NCBI GenBank assembly: GCA_022777485.1
Contig: JALFGC010000052.1
Location: forward strand, 1-40,329
Source: Bacteroidales bacterium
GTDB taxonomy: Bacteria; Bacteroidota; Bacteroidia; Bacteroidales; Paludibacteraceae
DNA: 40,329 nt
Direction of reading: 5' to 3'
A model generated the notes under the pieces. It saw only the letters and a program-made list of their open reading frames with translations. It did no database searches and was not told the DNA's origin. Shown here piece after piece: positions 9,636 through 19,937 of the stretch. Position 1 is the first letter of the stretch; each line of letters starts with the position of its first letter. The translations under genes were made by a program, and so were the position numbers.

Positions 9636-10499
9636 ATGAAGAAACTTACAGGACTCGGGCGTGGATTGGACGCCCTGATTGATACCACGCATGTGGACAC
9701 CAACGGCGGCAGCAGTATCAACGAGGTGGAACTCCGCCTCATCGTTGCCAACCCCGACCAGCCGCGCCGCAACTTCGACGAAGAAGCCTTGCAAGAGTTG
9801 GCAGACTCTATCCGCGAACACGGCGTTATCTCCCCCATCACCCTCCGCAAGAACGAAGACGACACCTATATGATTATCGCAGGTGAGCGTCGATTCCGCG
9901 CAGCGAAGATGGCAGGACTGGACACTATCCCCGCCTATATCCGCACCGCCAAAGATGAGCAGGTGATGGAATGGGCACTCATCGAGAACATACAGCGCGA
10001 GGACTTGGATGCTATAGAGATTGCGCTTGCCTACCAACGCCTCATGGACGACTATCAACTCACCCAAGAGCGCATGTCCGAGCGCGTGGGCAAGAAGCGT
10101 GCCACGGTTGCCAACTACCTGCGATTGCTCAAGTTACCCGCTGAAATTCAGATGGGTATCAAGGAGAAGAAGATTGACATGGGGCACGCCCGCGCCATCT
10201 TGGGCTCTCCTTCCACCGAGCAGCAACTCAGCCTCTACCAGCGCATTCTCGCCGAAGGGCTCTCTGTCCGCCGCGTGGAGGAACTGGTGAACGAGGCGAA
10301 AGGCGAAGAGCAACCGAAAGCGCCCAAAGCCGCAAAGTCGCCCGTGAAAGCAGAGTTGGCGGCATTGGCTGAGCAAATCTCAACAGCATTGCAAACCCGC
10401 GTGAAAGTAACCGACGGCAAACTCACCATCGCCTTCCGAAGCGAAGAGGAGTTGCACGCTATCGCTGACCGCCTAACAGCTGAAAGACCGCTTCGCTAA
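9636..10499 (+). CDS. parB: ParB/Spo0J-family partitioning protein
   Basis: 'MKKLTGLGRGLDALI', 'PDQPRRNFDEEALQELADSIREHGVISPI', 'IAGERRFRAAKMAG', 'ENIQREDLDAIE'. Upstream ORF extension is a heptamer repeat. Confidence 0.95.
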   Translation: MKKLTGLGRGLDALIDTTHVDTNGGSSINEVELRLIVANPDQPRRNFDEEALQELADSIREHGVISPITLRKNEDDTYMIIAGERRFRAAKMAGLDTIPAYIRTAKDEQVMEWALIENIQREDLDAIEIALAYQRLMDDYQLTQERMSERVGKKRATVANYLRLLKLPAEIQMGIKEKKIDMGHARAILGSPSTEQQLSLYQRILAEGLSVRRVEELVNEAKGEEQPKAPKAAKSPVKAELAALAEQISTALQTRVKVTDGKLTIAFRSEEELHAIADRLTAERPLR

Positions 10500-10610
10500 A
10501 AGATAAAGGATAAAAGACTGATTACCTTCTTCTATTAATGTGCGGCATAGAAATCGTACCTTCATTATTCTAATTTGTCTTTCATCCTTCATCCTTTATC
10601 TTTCATCCTT

Positions 10611-11270
10611 GTGAAACCATACGCATTCATATTGCTCATCTTCCTGTTGTTGCCCTGCGCCCTCAAAGCGCAGAGCGACCAAATCTACTATGTCCACACG
10701 GAAGACACCACGCACACCGACGACAAAGAGGAGTACAAATACTACATCGACCTCCGTCGTCAGCCCATCGCGGCGCGGGCAGTGTGGCTCGGCGCTATCG
10801 TCCCCGGACTCGGGCAGATATACAACGGAAGTTACTGGAAACTGCCTATCGTCTATGGTGGTTTCATGGGCTGTGGCTATGCCATTTCGCTCAATCAGAC
10901 GCGCTACGAGTCGTACAAACAAGCCTATCGCGACCTCTACAACGACGCACAGGCAGGATTGGTAAACGACGACCCGAGCAAGTCCTACAACGCCATCTTG
11001 CCCGAAGGCTACACGATAGACCGCATGGGGGGCGTCAGCAACTACACCACCACACTCAACAACTGGCAGAGTACCTATCGCCGCTACCGCGACTACAGCA
11101 TTGTCGCGACCATACTCGTCTATGCCCTCTCGTTGGTGGACGCGTATGTTGACGCCTCGCTCTTTGACTTCGACATCTCCCCTGACCTCACCCTGAATGT
11201 AGAACCGCAGTTGTACTACGACTTGCAGCAGCAGCGTAGTGCCGAACTAAAACTCGCCATCAAGTTTTGA
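10611..11270 (+). CDS. DUF5683-like membrane protein (GTG start likely)
   Basis: 'ARAVWLGAIVPGLGQIYNGSYWKLPIVYGGFMGCGYAISLN'; upstream ORF extension is repeat-derived (SFILHPLSFIL). Confidence 0.75.
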   Translation: MKPYAFILLIFLLLPCALKAQSDQIYYVHTEDTTHTDDKEEYKYYIDLRRQPIAARAVWLGAIVPGLGQIYNGSYWKLPIVYGGFMGCGYAISLNQTRYESYKQAYRDLYNDAQAGLVNDDPSKSYNAILPEGYTIDRMGGVSNYTTTLNNWQSTYRRYRDYSIVATILVYALSLVDAYVDASLFDFDISPDLTLNVEPQLYYDLQQQRSAELKLAIKF

Positions 11271-12616
11271 AAAAGATAATCATACTCTTTTCGATTGCCC
11301 TTGCGCTACCGCTGTTCGCCGAAGACCTTCTCTCCGAACAGCCCGTGCAACCGCAAGACTCTCTCCTCTCCGAGTCGCTCTCTGCCGACTCCGTCCTCCT
11401 CGATTCCATCGACCAAGCCATTGAGGCGATGGCAGACACCATCACGGACTCTCCGTTCTTTCCCCAATCGCCCGATTCGGCGCTCTCCGACCTCGACTAT
11501 CGTCTGTTGGAGTGGTCAATAGGCTGGCTCGACACTGCGCAGTGCGTTGTCTCTCCCGACACCACCACACTGCCCGACTCCCTCTATAAGGCGCGTTTGC
11601 AGGCGTTGCCATGCGTCATCGAACTACCCTACAACAGCATAGTCCGTGCGTTCATACTCCGCTATGTCAAGCGCAACCCCAAGCAGGTGGCGCGGCTGAA
11701 ACGCATGTCGGAGTACTACTTCCCCATCTTCGAGGAAGCACTCTGCCGCCACAACTTACCCTACGAGTTGGCGCTGCTGCCCGTCATCGAATCCGCACTT
11801 AACCCTTCCGCACACTCACACGCCGGCGCTGCGGGACTATGGCAGTTCATGCCTGCCACGGGCAAACGCTATGGACTGGAAATCAACTCGTTAGTCGACG
11901 AGCGACTCGACCCCGTCAAGTCCACCGACGCGGCTTGCCGCTTCCTCAGCGACCTCTACAACATCTTCCACGACTGGAATCTCGTCATCGCCGCCTACAA
12001 CTGCGGCGGAGGAAATGTAAACAAAGCCATTGCCCGAGCAGGAGGAAAGCGCGACTTCTGGTCAATCTACCCCTACCTCCCCCGCGAGACCCGCTCCTAC
12101 CTGCCCATCTTCATTGCCGCCAACTATGCGATGAACTACCACGATGAGCACGGTATCTGCCCCGCACCCTTGGACAAAATCATGCTCACCGACACCATCA
12201 TCACCAAGCGGCGCATGCACCTCGAGCAGGTGGCGGATAAACTGCATATCCCCATCGCCGAACTGCGACGCCTCAACCCCCAATACACCCGCGACATCCT
12301 CCCCGGAGGCACACCTTACGCCCTATGCCTGCCGCAGGAGAAGACCACCGCGTTCCTGCAACAAGAGGACTCTATCTACGCCCACCGAGCCGACCAACTC
12401 ATCAACAACCGACGCGCGGAAATAGACCTTGCCAAGGTAACATCCATCTCCGGCGCATACCGTGTCAACGGCGTTACCTACTACACCATCAAGAATGGAG
12501 ACACCCTCGGCGGCATCGCCAAGAAGTTCCACTGCACCGTCAAGCAACTGAAAGCATGGAACAACCTCTCATCAGACAATATCCGAGCGGGGAAGAAACT
12601 GAAAATCTGCAAATAA
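11267..12616 (+). CDS. mltD: Membrane-bound lytic murein transglycosylase D-like (SLT + LysM)
   Basis: 'ELALLPVIESALNPSAHSHAGAAGLWQFMPATGKRYGLEIN', 'AYNCGGGNVNKAI', C-terminal LysM 'YTIKNGDTLGGIAKKFHCTVKQLKAWNNL'. Confidence 0.9.
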   Translation: MKKIIILFSIALALPLFAEDLLSEQPVQPQDSLLSESLSADSVLLDSIDQAIEAMADTITDSPFFPQSPDSALSDLDYRLLEWSIGWLDTAQCVVSPDTTTLPDSLYKARLQALPCVIELPYNSIVRAFILRYVKRNPKQVARLKRMSEYYFPIFEEALCRHNLPYELALLPVIESALNPSAHSHAGAAGLWQFMPATGKRYGLEINSLVDERLDPVKSTDAACRFLSDLYNIFHDWNLVIAAYNCGGGNVNKAIARAGGKRDFWSIYPYLPRETRSYLPIFIAANYAMNYHDEHGICPAPLDKIMLTDTIITKRRMHLEQVADKLHIPIAELRRLNPQYTRDILPGGTPYALCLPQEKTTAFLQQEDSIYAHRADQLINNRRAEIDLAKVTSISGAYRVNGVTYYTIKNGDTLGGIAKKFHCTVKQLKAWNNLSSDNIRAGKKLKICK

Positions 12617-12619
12617 GCC

Positions 12620-12958
12620 ATGCAAGAAGACAAAATTTATTACAGCATGCGTGAGGTCTGCCGACAGACGGGAGTTACCCCCGCCGCTCTGCGCTTTTGG
12701 GAAAAGTCGTTTGATCAACTCTCACCCCGCAAGGACGGACATGGAAACCGCTATTACACCTCGCAGGAAATCGCCCTCATCGCCCGTATCAAGTACATAC
12801 GCGACGAACTGAAAATCACACGCATAGAGGCTATCCGACGCGAACTGCAAACCGACAAGAAGCAGTCCGCGCTCAAACATTCCGTTGCAGACATCTTGCG
12901 CAATGTCCGCGCAGAATTGGTCGAACTGCGGGCAATGGTAAACCCAAACGCGGACTGA
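12620..12958 (+). CDS. MerR-family transcriptional regulator
   Basis: 'YYSMREVCRQTGVTPAALRFWEKSFDQLSPRKDGHGNRYYTSQEIALIARIKYI'. Confidence 0.9.
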   Translation: MQEDKIYYSMREVCRQTGVTPAALRFWEKSFDQLSPRKDGHGNRYYTSQEIALIARIKYIRDELKITRIEAIRRELQTDKKQSALKHSVADILRNVRAELVELRAMVNPNAD

Positions 12959-12991
12959 CTCGATTTCTCCCACAGTCCTTATGCGGTCAAT

Positions 12992-13035
12992 TACGTAGGA
13001 TATACGTAGGATATACGTAGGATATACGTAAGATA
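12992..13035. repeat. Four tandem copies of an 11-bp unit TACGTAGGATA
   Basis: Three exact units plus TACGTAAGATA, counted base by base. Confidence 0.97.
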
Positions 13036-13096
13036 AAGGCAGGTATATGCAGACTTTACCCTTATCTTGCATACGAACAACAACACCTTCCCTACA

Positions 13097-13939
13097 ATGA
13101 TGAAATATTTGTGTAAATACTTTCTGCTACCGGCATTCCTTCTAATGCAGGCAGGAACATTGCTGTCAGAAGACACCATCCGTCTGCTTTGTATCGGCAA
13201 TAGTTTTTCTTGGGACGCGGTGGAGCAGGAGTTGGTGCCGCTCTGCAATGCCGCTGAGCAACCCATCGTGATTGGCAACTTGTACTATGGCGGCTGCTCG
13301 TTGGAGCAGCACCATGCGTTTCTGCTGAAAGACACCGCCGCCTACGAGTTCCGCTTCCTCACCAACGACACAACCATCCGCCACCAATCCTACTCCCTGC
13401 GCCAAGCGCTAACCAACTATCATTGGGACTATATCTCGCTCCAACAGGCATCCCACGACAGCGGAATTACCTCCACCTACGAGCCCTTCCTCACTGCACT
13501 CATCGACAGCGTTATCCACCATCAACCACATGCCACCCTCTGCTGGATGCAGACTTGGTCCTATGCACGCAACGCCAAACACCCCGCCTTCCCACGCTAC
13601 CAAAGCAGTCAATGCGTGATGGACGACTCCATACAACTCGCCACGCACTATGTCCTGCTGCAGCACCCCGACCTGCACCTCGTACCCTGTGGAGAAGCGA
13701 TCCAACTCGCCCGAAAGCGCCTCGGAGACACACTCTGCCGCGACGGATACCACCTCAACTACACCTACGGACGATACCTCGCTTCCTGCGTGTGGTTCGA
13801 GTTTCTTCGGAAAGAAGAAATGCAAAAGAACGGAACAACACGCCTCCGAGACATCCGCCGCAACCCATACCGCAACCCCGCCATGACCCGCCGCCAGCAG
13901 CGTATCACACAGCGGATCGCACACCACCTATTGCCCTAA
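13097..13939 (+). CDS. DUF4886-like exported SGNH-type protein
   Basis: 'IRLLCIGNSFSWDAVEQELVPL', 'YYGGCSLEQHHAF', 'WDYISLQQASHDSGI'. Confidence 0.8.
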   Translation: MMKYLCKYFLLPAFLLMQAGTLLSEDTIRLLCIGNSFSWDAVEQELVPLCNAAEQPIVIGNLYYGGCSLEQHHAFLLKDTAAYEFRFLTNDTTIRHQSYSLRQALTNYHWDYISLQQASHDSGITSTYEPFLTALIDSVIHHQPHATLCWMQTWSYARNAKHPAFPRYQSSQCVMDDSIQLATHYVLLQHPDLHLVPCGEAIQLARKRLGDTLCRDGYHLNYTYGRYLASCVWFEFLRKEEMQKNGTTRLRDIRRNPYRNPAMTRRQQRITQRIAHHLLP

Positions 13940-14025
13940 TAGGGCGCTTTCACCCCTCTCGAAGGAGGCTCGAACGCCTAAGCAAACAAAAAATGCACTT
14001 TTTTTGCATTTTTTCCTTAAAAAAT

Positions 14026-14056
14026 TTGGTCATGTCAAAAAAAAGCAGTACCTTTG
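14026..14056 (+). promoter_or_regulatory. Bacteroidetes-type promoter (TTG-N20-TACCTTTG) upstream of tRNA pair
   Basis: TTTG...AAAAAAAAGCAGTACCTTTGCA. Confidence 0.75.
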
Positions 14057-14106
14057 CACTCGCTTTTGAAAAGGAGCCTATCGGTTGAACCAAGCACAAA
14101 AGAAAT

Positions 14107-14180
14107 GGTGCGGTAGTTCAGTTGGTTAGAATACCGGCCTGTCACGCCGTAGGTCGCGAGTTCGAGTCTCGTCCGCACCG
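14107..14180 (+). tRNA. tRNA-Asp(GTC)
   Basis: Acceptor GGTGCGG/CCGCACC, anticodon loop CTGTCAC, T-arm GTTCGAGTC. Confidence 0.93.
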
Positions 14181-14240
14181 CCTAACTCAACCGATAGCGC
14201 TTTTCCTCGCTCAAACTGGAAAAGAATTATCATAAAAGGG

Positions 14241-14314
14241 GTCCGTTAGCTCAACTGAATAGAGTACCACACTACGGATGTGGGGGTTGCAGGTTTGAAT
14301 CCTGCACGGATCAC
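14241..14314 (+). tRNA. tRNA-Arg(ACG)
   Basis: Acceptor GGTCCGT/ACGGATC, anticodon stem CCACA-CTACGGA-TGTGG, T-arm GGTTTGAATCC. Confidence 0.9.
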
Positions 14315-14324
14315 GAAAAAAAGA

Positions 14325-14351
14325 AGACACCTCGTAAGGTGTCTTTCTTTA
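14325..14351 (+). terminator. Intrinsic terminator after tRNA pair
   Basis: AAGACACCT-CGTA-AGGTGTCTT followed by T-rich tract. Confidence 0.85.
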
Positions 14352-14367
14352 TTTTATCTCCTGCACT

Positions 14368-15321
14368 CTACCTCCCGAGGCGCTTTCCCAAGAGATTGTA
14401 GCGCATACCTTCGCGCAGAATTACCACTTGATTTCCATCCAGCAGTTTCTGCGGCTTATCCGACGATACACTTGGCTGAACATCAACAGCAGAGGGAGTA
14501 TCTGCCTTCGGGCAAACCATTGAATAATCGGAGTAAACCATATCCATATCCTGCTTCACACGATACAACTGAATGAAATACGGATTTATCTCGCTCTTTA
14601 CATAAGCCTTATAACTTTTCTCGGTTGATGAACTATAGCCTAACACTCTATCATTCAGTCCGATAATGTTCCAACAAGTATCCGTATAGACTACTCGAAA
14701 ATAGGTTGTTTTATAGTTCGATAAATCCAAATCAGTCTTATCTGCATACTTGTGCCTCAAATACTGTTCGCTATTCGCTGATTGCAGATAGTAACCCCTC
14801 ACCGCCCCTTTCGCGTCAACACTCGCTACAAATCGCCACAAATATTCCTCCGTTCCCGTTAATTCCGCAGTTTTGTAGTTCGCCGTAGTGTATAGTTTCT
14901 TATTATCTGACAAGTTCCTTGCCACGGCACCCTGCTGCTCTATCATGTAGAGTCCGCCGTCTTCCAACTCGCTCTCAGAAGTGATTAAACCAGCCGAATA
15001 AGTAGCCCTTGGAATGAGCGTTTCTTGCGCAAAGACCGCATAGAAAGCAGTATCAGCCTGTGCTGCTCCAAAGTCCGCTACGGGTACAAAATCACTGCCG
15101 TCTTCCGCCACCGTGCTTGCCGCAGACCAGCCTACAAAAGCAAGGCTGTCGCACTCAGGCGTGAAAGGCGGCACTATCTCCTCGCCCGCCGACACAAACA
15201 CTACTTGCTCCTCGCCCGACACAAACCAAGAAACGGCATACTCCTGTGCAAGCAGTTGCACCGCGCCGACAATCTGCATTGCCACCAGCAAGACAGACCA
15301 TTGCCACAAGCGTTTCATCAT
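14368..15321 (-). CDS. Secreted protein with repeat-like N-terminus and T9SS-like C-terminal tail (function unknown)
   Basis: Signal peptide; C-terminus 'GNQVVILREGMRYNLLGKRLGR' resembles Bacteroidetes C-terminal sorting tails. Confidence 0.55.
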   Translation of the reverse strand: MMKRLWQWSVLLVAMQIVGAVQLLAQEYAVSWFVSGEEQVVFVSAGEEIVPPFTPECDSLAFVGWSAASTVAEDGSDFVPVADFGAAQADTAFYAVFAQETLIPRATYSAGLITSESELEDGGLYMIEQQGAVARNLSDNKKLYTTANYKTAELTGTEEYLWRFVASVDAKGAVRGYYLQSANSEQYLRHKYADKTDLDLSNYKTTYFRVVYTDTCWNIIGLNDRVLGYSSSTEKSYKAYVKSEINPYFIQLYRVKQDMDMVYSDYSMVCPKADTPSAVDVQPSVSSDKPQKLLDGNQVVILREGMRYNLLGKRLGR

Positions 15322-15767
15322 TTTGCCAACAATTCGCGAACTTTCAGGTTGATGGCTTTGCCTTCGGCGCGCCCTGCCAGTTGCTTCGTCGCCACGCCCA
15401 TCACTTTGCCCATGTCTTGCGGGCTTGTCGCACCCACTTGGGCAATAATTTCCGTCAGGGCTGCCGTCAACTCCTCCTCCGTCATCATTGCGGGCAGGTA
15501 GCGCTCAATAACCTTGCATTGCGCCAACTCGTCGTCAGCCAATTCGGGACGGTTAGCGTCAAGGAACATCTGCGCCGACTCTTTGCGTTGCTTCACCATC
15601 TTTTGCAGAATCTGCAACGCCTTGTCGTCATGCAACTCCCCATCGCCGCCTTTGGCGGTCTTTGCCTCCAAGAACTCTTTCTTGATACCGCGTAGCGCGT
15701 CCAGCGCCACTTTATCCTTTGCGAGCATCGCTTTCTTGATGTCCTCGCTGATTTGGTCGAATAACAT
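15318..15767 (-). CDS. GatB/YqeY domain protein
   Basis: 'ISEDIKKAMLAKDKVALDALRGIKKEFLEAKT', 'IERYLPAMMTEEELTAALTEIIAQVGATSPQDMGKVMG'. Confidence 0.93.
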   Translation of the reverse strand: MLFDQISEDIKKAMLAKDKVALDALRGIKKEFLEAKTAKGGDGELHDDKALQILQKMVKQRKESAQMFLDANRPELADDELAQCKVIERYLPAMMTEEELTAALTEIIAQVGATSPQDMGKVMGVATKQLAGRAEGKAINLKVRELLAK

Positions 15768-15778
15768 AATGTATTTGT

Positions 15779-16606
15779 TTATTGGTGATTAACTATTGAT
15801 TGAATAAATTGTTGAATCTGTTTGTTTACAAACTCGGGATTGTCTTCATTGGAGTTATGGCGCGCATTCGGCACTATCACCAGTGGCAACTCCTCAGCGT
15901 GCGCCCAATCGCCACAAAGGCGTTGGCAGGCTCCTACCCTATCCTCGTCCCCAATAAGCAAAAGCATAGGACATTTCGGAAGGGGAGTAGTCTGTTCTTC
16001 TTCTGCTTCTGCTAAGATACGAAAGCCAAATCCTGCCAGTTTGCAATACTCCCTCCAAGTGTAGGCTGACAACATCTTGTAAATAGATTCTCGTGCGGAA
16101 ACAGTTTTAGCACATGCACTCGCAAGGGACTTTTTGAGCACGCTCCACGGGTACAAATAGAAGAACGACTCTACATGTTTCAGCAACCACAACTCGGTTT
16201 TACGGAGGTACTTCCCCTCTAATGGAGTAGAATCCACAGACACTATGCCCCCTACATGCGATGGGTAGAGAGTTAGGTATTTCTGGGCTAACATCCCGCC
16301 CTTGGATTGACCTATCATTATCGGCGCAGAGGCTTCTCCGGCATACTGGCATACTATCCCTCGTAGCCATTGTGCCTCTTGCTCCAAAGAGAAATCTAAC
16401 ACAAAGGGTCTCGATTGCGCGTGACCGGGTGCGTCCCACACAAGGACATTGTACTTTGCACCAAACTCTGCTATCTGTTCATCAAAGAGCGTATGGTCTG
16501 CCGTCAATCCGGGCAGGAATACCAAAGTTGGGCGAGTGGCATCATACGCATTCACCCAATAACGGATAACTCCTTGCGCAATCGAATATGTTCTTTCGCT
16601 AAGCAT
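15779..16606 (-). CDS. Alpha/beta-fold hydrolase
   Basis: 'LVFLPGLTADHTLFDEQIAEF', nucleophile elbow GQSKGG, 'LLLIGDEDRVG', catalytic His in 'NARHNSNEDNPEFVN'. Confidence 0.88.
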   Translation of the reverse strand: MLSERTYSIAQGVIRYWVNAYDATRPTLVFLPGLTADHTLFDEQIAEFGAKYNVLVWDAPGHAQSRPFVLDFSLEQEAQWLRGIVCQYAGEASAPIMIGQSKGGMLAQKYLTLYPSHVGGIVSVDSTPLEGKYLRKTELWLLKHVESFFYLYPWSVLKKSLASACAKTVSARESIYKMLSAYTWREYCKLAGFGFRILAEAEEEQTTPLPKCPMLLLIGDEDRVGACQRLCGDWAHAEELPLVIVPNARHNSNEDNPEFVNKQIQQFIQSIVNHQ

Positions 16607-16609
16607 TGA

Positions 16610-17959
16610 CTATAGTAGAAATATCAGTTGCACAATGATATACACGGGCAACAGGATGATGAGAGAAAACTTAATCATATAGCCAAAGAACGACGGCATC
16701 TTGATATTGTTCTCTTCTGCAATCGCCTTCACCATGAAGTTTGGACCATTACCGATATAGGTCATTGCGCCGAACATCACAGCACCAAGCGAGATGGCTT
16801 TGAGCAACACCTCAGGGATGCCTGCTACAAACGATGTCCCCTCTACCACGCCGTCCACGATACCTGCGCTGGCAGCCGCCAAGGACTCAGGCAGACCGCT
16901 TGCCACGCCATGGAAGGCTACGGCGGTAGGCGTGTTGTCTAGGAAGGAGGAGAGCAAACCGGTAGCGTAGTAGAACTGCCACGGGGCAGTGAGTCCCAAT
17001 TCTCCGGCGTGGGCTTTCAGGAATGCCAACGCGGGAGTCATGGTGGTGAAGATACCGAGGAAGAGGACTGCTACCTCAATAATAGGCTCCCATGTGAACT
17101 TATTCGCCTCGTAGCGCACACTCTTTTTGGTGGTGTAGAGGCTGAGCAACAGGAGCGAGAGGAGCACGATCTCGCGTAGGAACTTCAGCCAAATCGGAGC
17201 GTCTTCGGTTCCCATCTGCGGGATGGTTCCCTCGTTGATGAATGCCACGCTCAGCACCACGCCTATCAGGAAGAGGAAGTTGATATTCCCCTGCAGCCGC
17301 AGCGGTTGTTTCTCGCGCGCATCGGCGGAAAGCGCCGTCCAGTGCTCCTTCTTATAGAAGTAGGTATCCATGGCGAAATAGATAGCCAATAGAATCAAGC
17401 CCGTTACTGCCCACTCAGGTGCCAAGTGCATGAACCAAGAGAACGACGCCCCGCGCAGGAAGAGCATGAACAACGGCGGGTCTCCCAGCGGGGTTAAAAG
17501 TCCACCGCAGTTCGCTACCAGTGCGATGAAGAAGAGAATCGTGTGCGTGGTGTACTTGCGTTGCTGATTGGTAGCAATCACGGGGCGTATCAGCAGCATA
17601 GCCGCGCCCGTTGTACCCATGATACTCGCCATAAGCCACCCTGCTCCGAGGAAAGCGGTATTAATCCACGGCTTGGCTTTGATATCACCACTCAGGTGAA
17701 TGCCGCCTGTAATAACATAGAGCGCCAATAGCAGGATGATGAACGGCACATAGTCGTACAGCAATTGATGCTCCAACTCGTGCATCATGCCGCCGATAAT
17801 CAGGCACACCGCAGTGGGCACGCCCAGCAACAGCGATACAATCAACTTGTTCAAGTTCTTTTCCCAGAACTTCTCTGCCACCAGCGGTCCGATGGCAATC
17901 ATCAGGAGCATTATCCCAAAGGGAATCATGCTCCACGCAGAATGTACAAACTCTTCCAT
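16610..17959 (-). CDS. NhaD/CitT-type sodium:proton antiporter
   Basis: Many TM segments; 'GGLLTPLGDPPLFMLFLRG', 'SSFLDNTPTAVAF', 'IGNGPNFMVKAIAEENNIKMPSFFGYM'. Confidence 0.88.
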   Translation of the reverse strand: MEEFVHSAWSMIPFGIMLLMIAIGPLVAEKFWEKNLNKLIVSLLLGVPTAVCLIIGGMMHELEHQLLYDYVPFIILLLALYVITGGIHLSGDIKAKPWINTAFLGAGWLMASIMGTTGAAMLLIRPVIATNQQRKYTTHTILFFIALVANCGGLLTPLGDPPLFMLFLRGASFSWFMHLAPEWAVTGLILLAIYFAMDTYFYKKEHWTALSADAREKQPLRLQGNINFLFLIGVVLSVAFINEGTIPQMGTEDAPIWLKFLREIVLLSLLLLSLYTTKKSVRYEANKFTWEPIIEVAVLFLGIFTTMTPALAFLKAHAGELGLTAPWQFYYATGLLSSFLDNTPTAVAFHGVASGLPESLAAASAGIVDGVVEGTSFVAGIPEVLLKAISLGAVMFGAMTYIGNGPNFMVKAIAEENNIKMPSFFGYMIKFSLIILLPVYIIVQLIFLL

Positions 17960-18036
17960 ATAATAATTAACAATTTACATACCTCTGCTCCTATATCTCT
18001 TCCGCACGGCAATTTTCGAAATATCCATCCTCCTTT

Positions 18037-18072
18037 CTCCCTCCCTTTAAGGGAGGGCAGGGGTGGGTCTCT
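18037..18072. repeat. GC-rich palindromic repeat, copy 1 (3' side of lepA)
   Basis: CTCCCTCCCTTTAAGGGAGGGCAGGGGTGGGTCTCT; near-identical copy at 19938-19976. Confidence 0.9.
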
Positions 18073-19846
18073 AATCCAACTTCAACACTGCCAAGAACGC
18101 TTTCTGCGGCACTTCCACATTGCCTATCTGCTTCATGCGCTTCTTGCCTTTCTTCTGCTTCTCAAGCAGTTTGCGCTTACGGCTCACATCGCCACCATAG
18201 CACTTTGCCAACACATCCTTGCGCACCTGCTTCACCGTCTCGCGGGCGATAATCTTCGCACCTATCGCTGCCTGAATAGCAATATCAAACTGCTGGCGGG
18301 GCAGCAACTCTTTCAGTTTCTCGCACATGCGCCGCCCGAAGTCCACGGCGTTGTCTCTGTGCGTCAGCGTGGAGAGGGCATCCACCTGCTCGCCGTTGAG
18401 CAGGATATCCAGTTTCACGAGGTTCGACGGGCGGAAGCCGTTGGCATGCCAGTCGAAGGACGCATAGCCCTTCGAGATGGATTTCAGTTTGTCGTAGAAG
18501 TCAATCACTATCTCGCCCAGCGGCATGTCGAAAAGCAGTTCCATGCGGTCGCCGGAGATATACTCTTGCTTCACCAACTCGCCGCGTTTGCCGAGGCAGA
18601 GCGTCATGATAGGGCCGATGAAGTTGCTCGTTGTGATGACCGACGCACGGATATATGGCTCCTCAATGCGGTCTATCTCCGTCAGGTCGGGCATGCCCGC
18701 GGGGTTGTGCACCTCCCTCATGCCACCGTCTTTGGTATAGACATTGTAACTCACGTTGGGCACGGTGGTTATCACATCCATGTTGAACTCCCTATCCAAT
18801 CGCTCCTGCACAATCTCCATGTGCAGCAGTCCGAGGAAGCCGCAGCGGAAGCCGAAGCCGAGGGCAATAGACGACTCCGGCGTGAAAGTCAGCGAGGCAT
18901 CGTTGAGTTGCAGTTTCTCCAACGACGAACGCAGGTCTTCGTAGTCCTCCGCCTCAATGGGATAAACGCCGGCAAACACCATCGACTTCACTTCCTCAAA
19001 GCCCTCAATGGCTTTCTCGCAGGGGCGCGCCACGTGGGTAATGGTATCGCCCACGCGCACCTCCGACGAGGTCTTGATACCCGAGATGATATACCCCACA
19101 TTGCCTGCCCCAATCACCTGCCGCGGCTGCATGTCCAGTTTCAGCACGCCTATCTCATCCGCGTCGTACTCCTTGCCGGTGTTCACGAAGCGCACCCTAT
19201 CGCCCGCATGCAGCGTACCGTTCACCACCTTGAAGTAAGCAATGATACCGCGGAAACTGTTGAATATCGAGTCAAAGACCAAACACTGCAAGGGTGCCTC
19301 AGGGTCGCCCTCAGGCGCAGGAATCCGCTCCACAATAGCGTCCAATATGGCATCCACGCCCTCGCCCGTCTTCGCCGAGCAGCGCAGTATCTCCTCGCGC
19401 TTGCAACCCAGCAGGTCGATAATCTCGTCTTCCACGCGCTCCGGCATGGCGGAGTCCATATCGCACTTGTTCATCACAGGGATGATTTCCAAGTCATGCT
19501 CCAGCGCCATGTAGAGGTTGCTGATGGTCTGCGCCTGCACGCCCTGCGATGCGTCCACCACCAGCAGCGCGCCCTCGCACGCGGCTATCGAACGGCTCAC
19601 CTCATAGGAGAAATCCACATGCCCCGGAGTGTCTATCAAGTTCAGCGTGTAGCCCTTGTATTGCATTTGGATAGCGTGGCTCTTGATGGTAATGCCGCGC
19701 TCTTTCTCCAGGTCCATGTCGTCCAGCACTTGGTTCTCCATGTCTTTCTTATCCACCGTGCCGGTCATCTCCAGCATACGGTCTGCCAAGGTGCTCTTCC
19801 CGTGGTCAATATGGGCAATAATACAAAAGTTGCGTATATTCTTCAT
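18071..19846 (-). CDS. lepA: Elongation factor 4
   Basis: '[31 protein letters not shown]', '[15 protein letters not shown]', '[50 protein letters not shown]'. Confidence 0.97.
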   Translation of the reverse strand: MKNIRNFCIIAHIDHGKSTLADRMLEMTGTVDKKDMENQVLDDMDLEKERGITIKSHAIQMQYKGYTLNLIDTPGHVDFSYEVSRSIAACEGALLVVDASQGVQAQTISNLYMALEHDLEIIPVMNKCDMDSAMPERVEDEIIDLLGCKREEILRCSAKTGEGVDAILDAIVERIPAPEGDPEAPLQCLVFDSIFNSFRGIIAYFKVVNGTLHAGDRVRFVNTGKEYDADEIGVLKLDMQPRQVIGAGNVGYIISGIKTSSEVRVGDTITHVARPCEKAIEGFEEVKSMVFAGVYPIEAEDYEDLRSSLEKLQLNDASLTFTPESSIALGFGFRCGFLGLLHMEIVQERLDREFNMDVITTVPNVSYNVYTKDGGMREVHNPAGMPDLTEIDRIEEPYIRASVITTSNFIGPIMTLCLGKRGELVKQEYISGDRMELLFDMPLGEIVIDFYDKLKSISKGYASFDWHANGFRPSNLVKLDILLNGEQVDALSTLTHRDNAVDFGRRMCEKLKELLPRQQFDIAIQAAIGAKIIARETVKQVRKDVLAKCYGGDVSRKRKLLEKQKKGKKRMKQIGNVEVPQKAFLAVLKLD

Positions 19847-19937
19847 AATCTTTATGTTGGACAAAGGATTAAGGACATAGGATAAAAGACGAAATAGTAT
19901 TAACTCTGAAAACTTAACATACAAAAGGTATTAATCA

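Noticed and set aside
17765-19885. 706-aa plus-strand ORF antisense to nhaD 5' end and lepA
   Set aside because: Fully overlaps a clear LepA coding sequence; His/Arg/Gln-rich translation is typical of an antisense frame in biased codon usage
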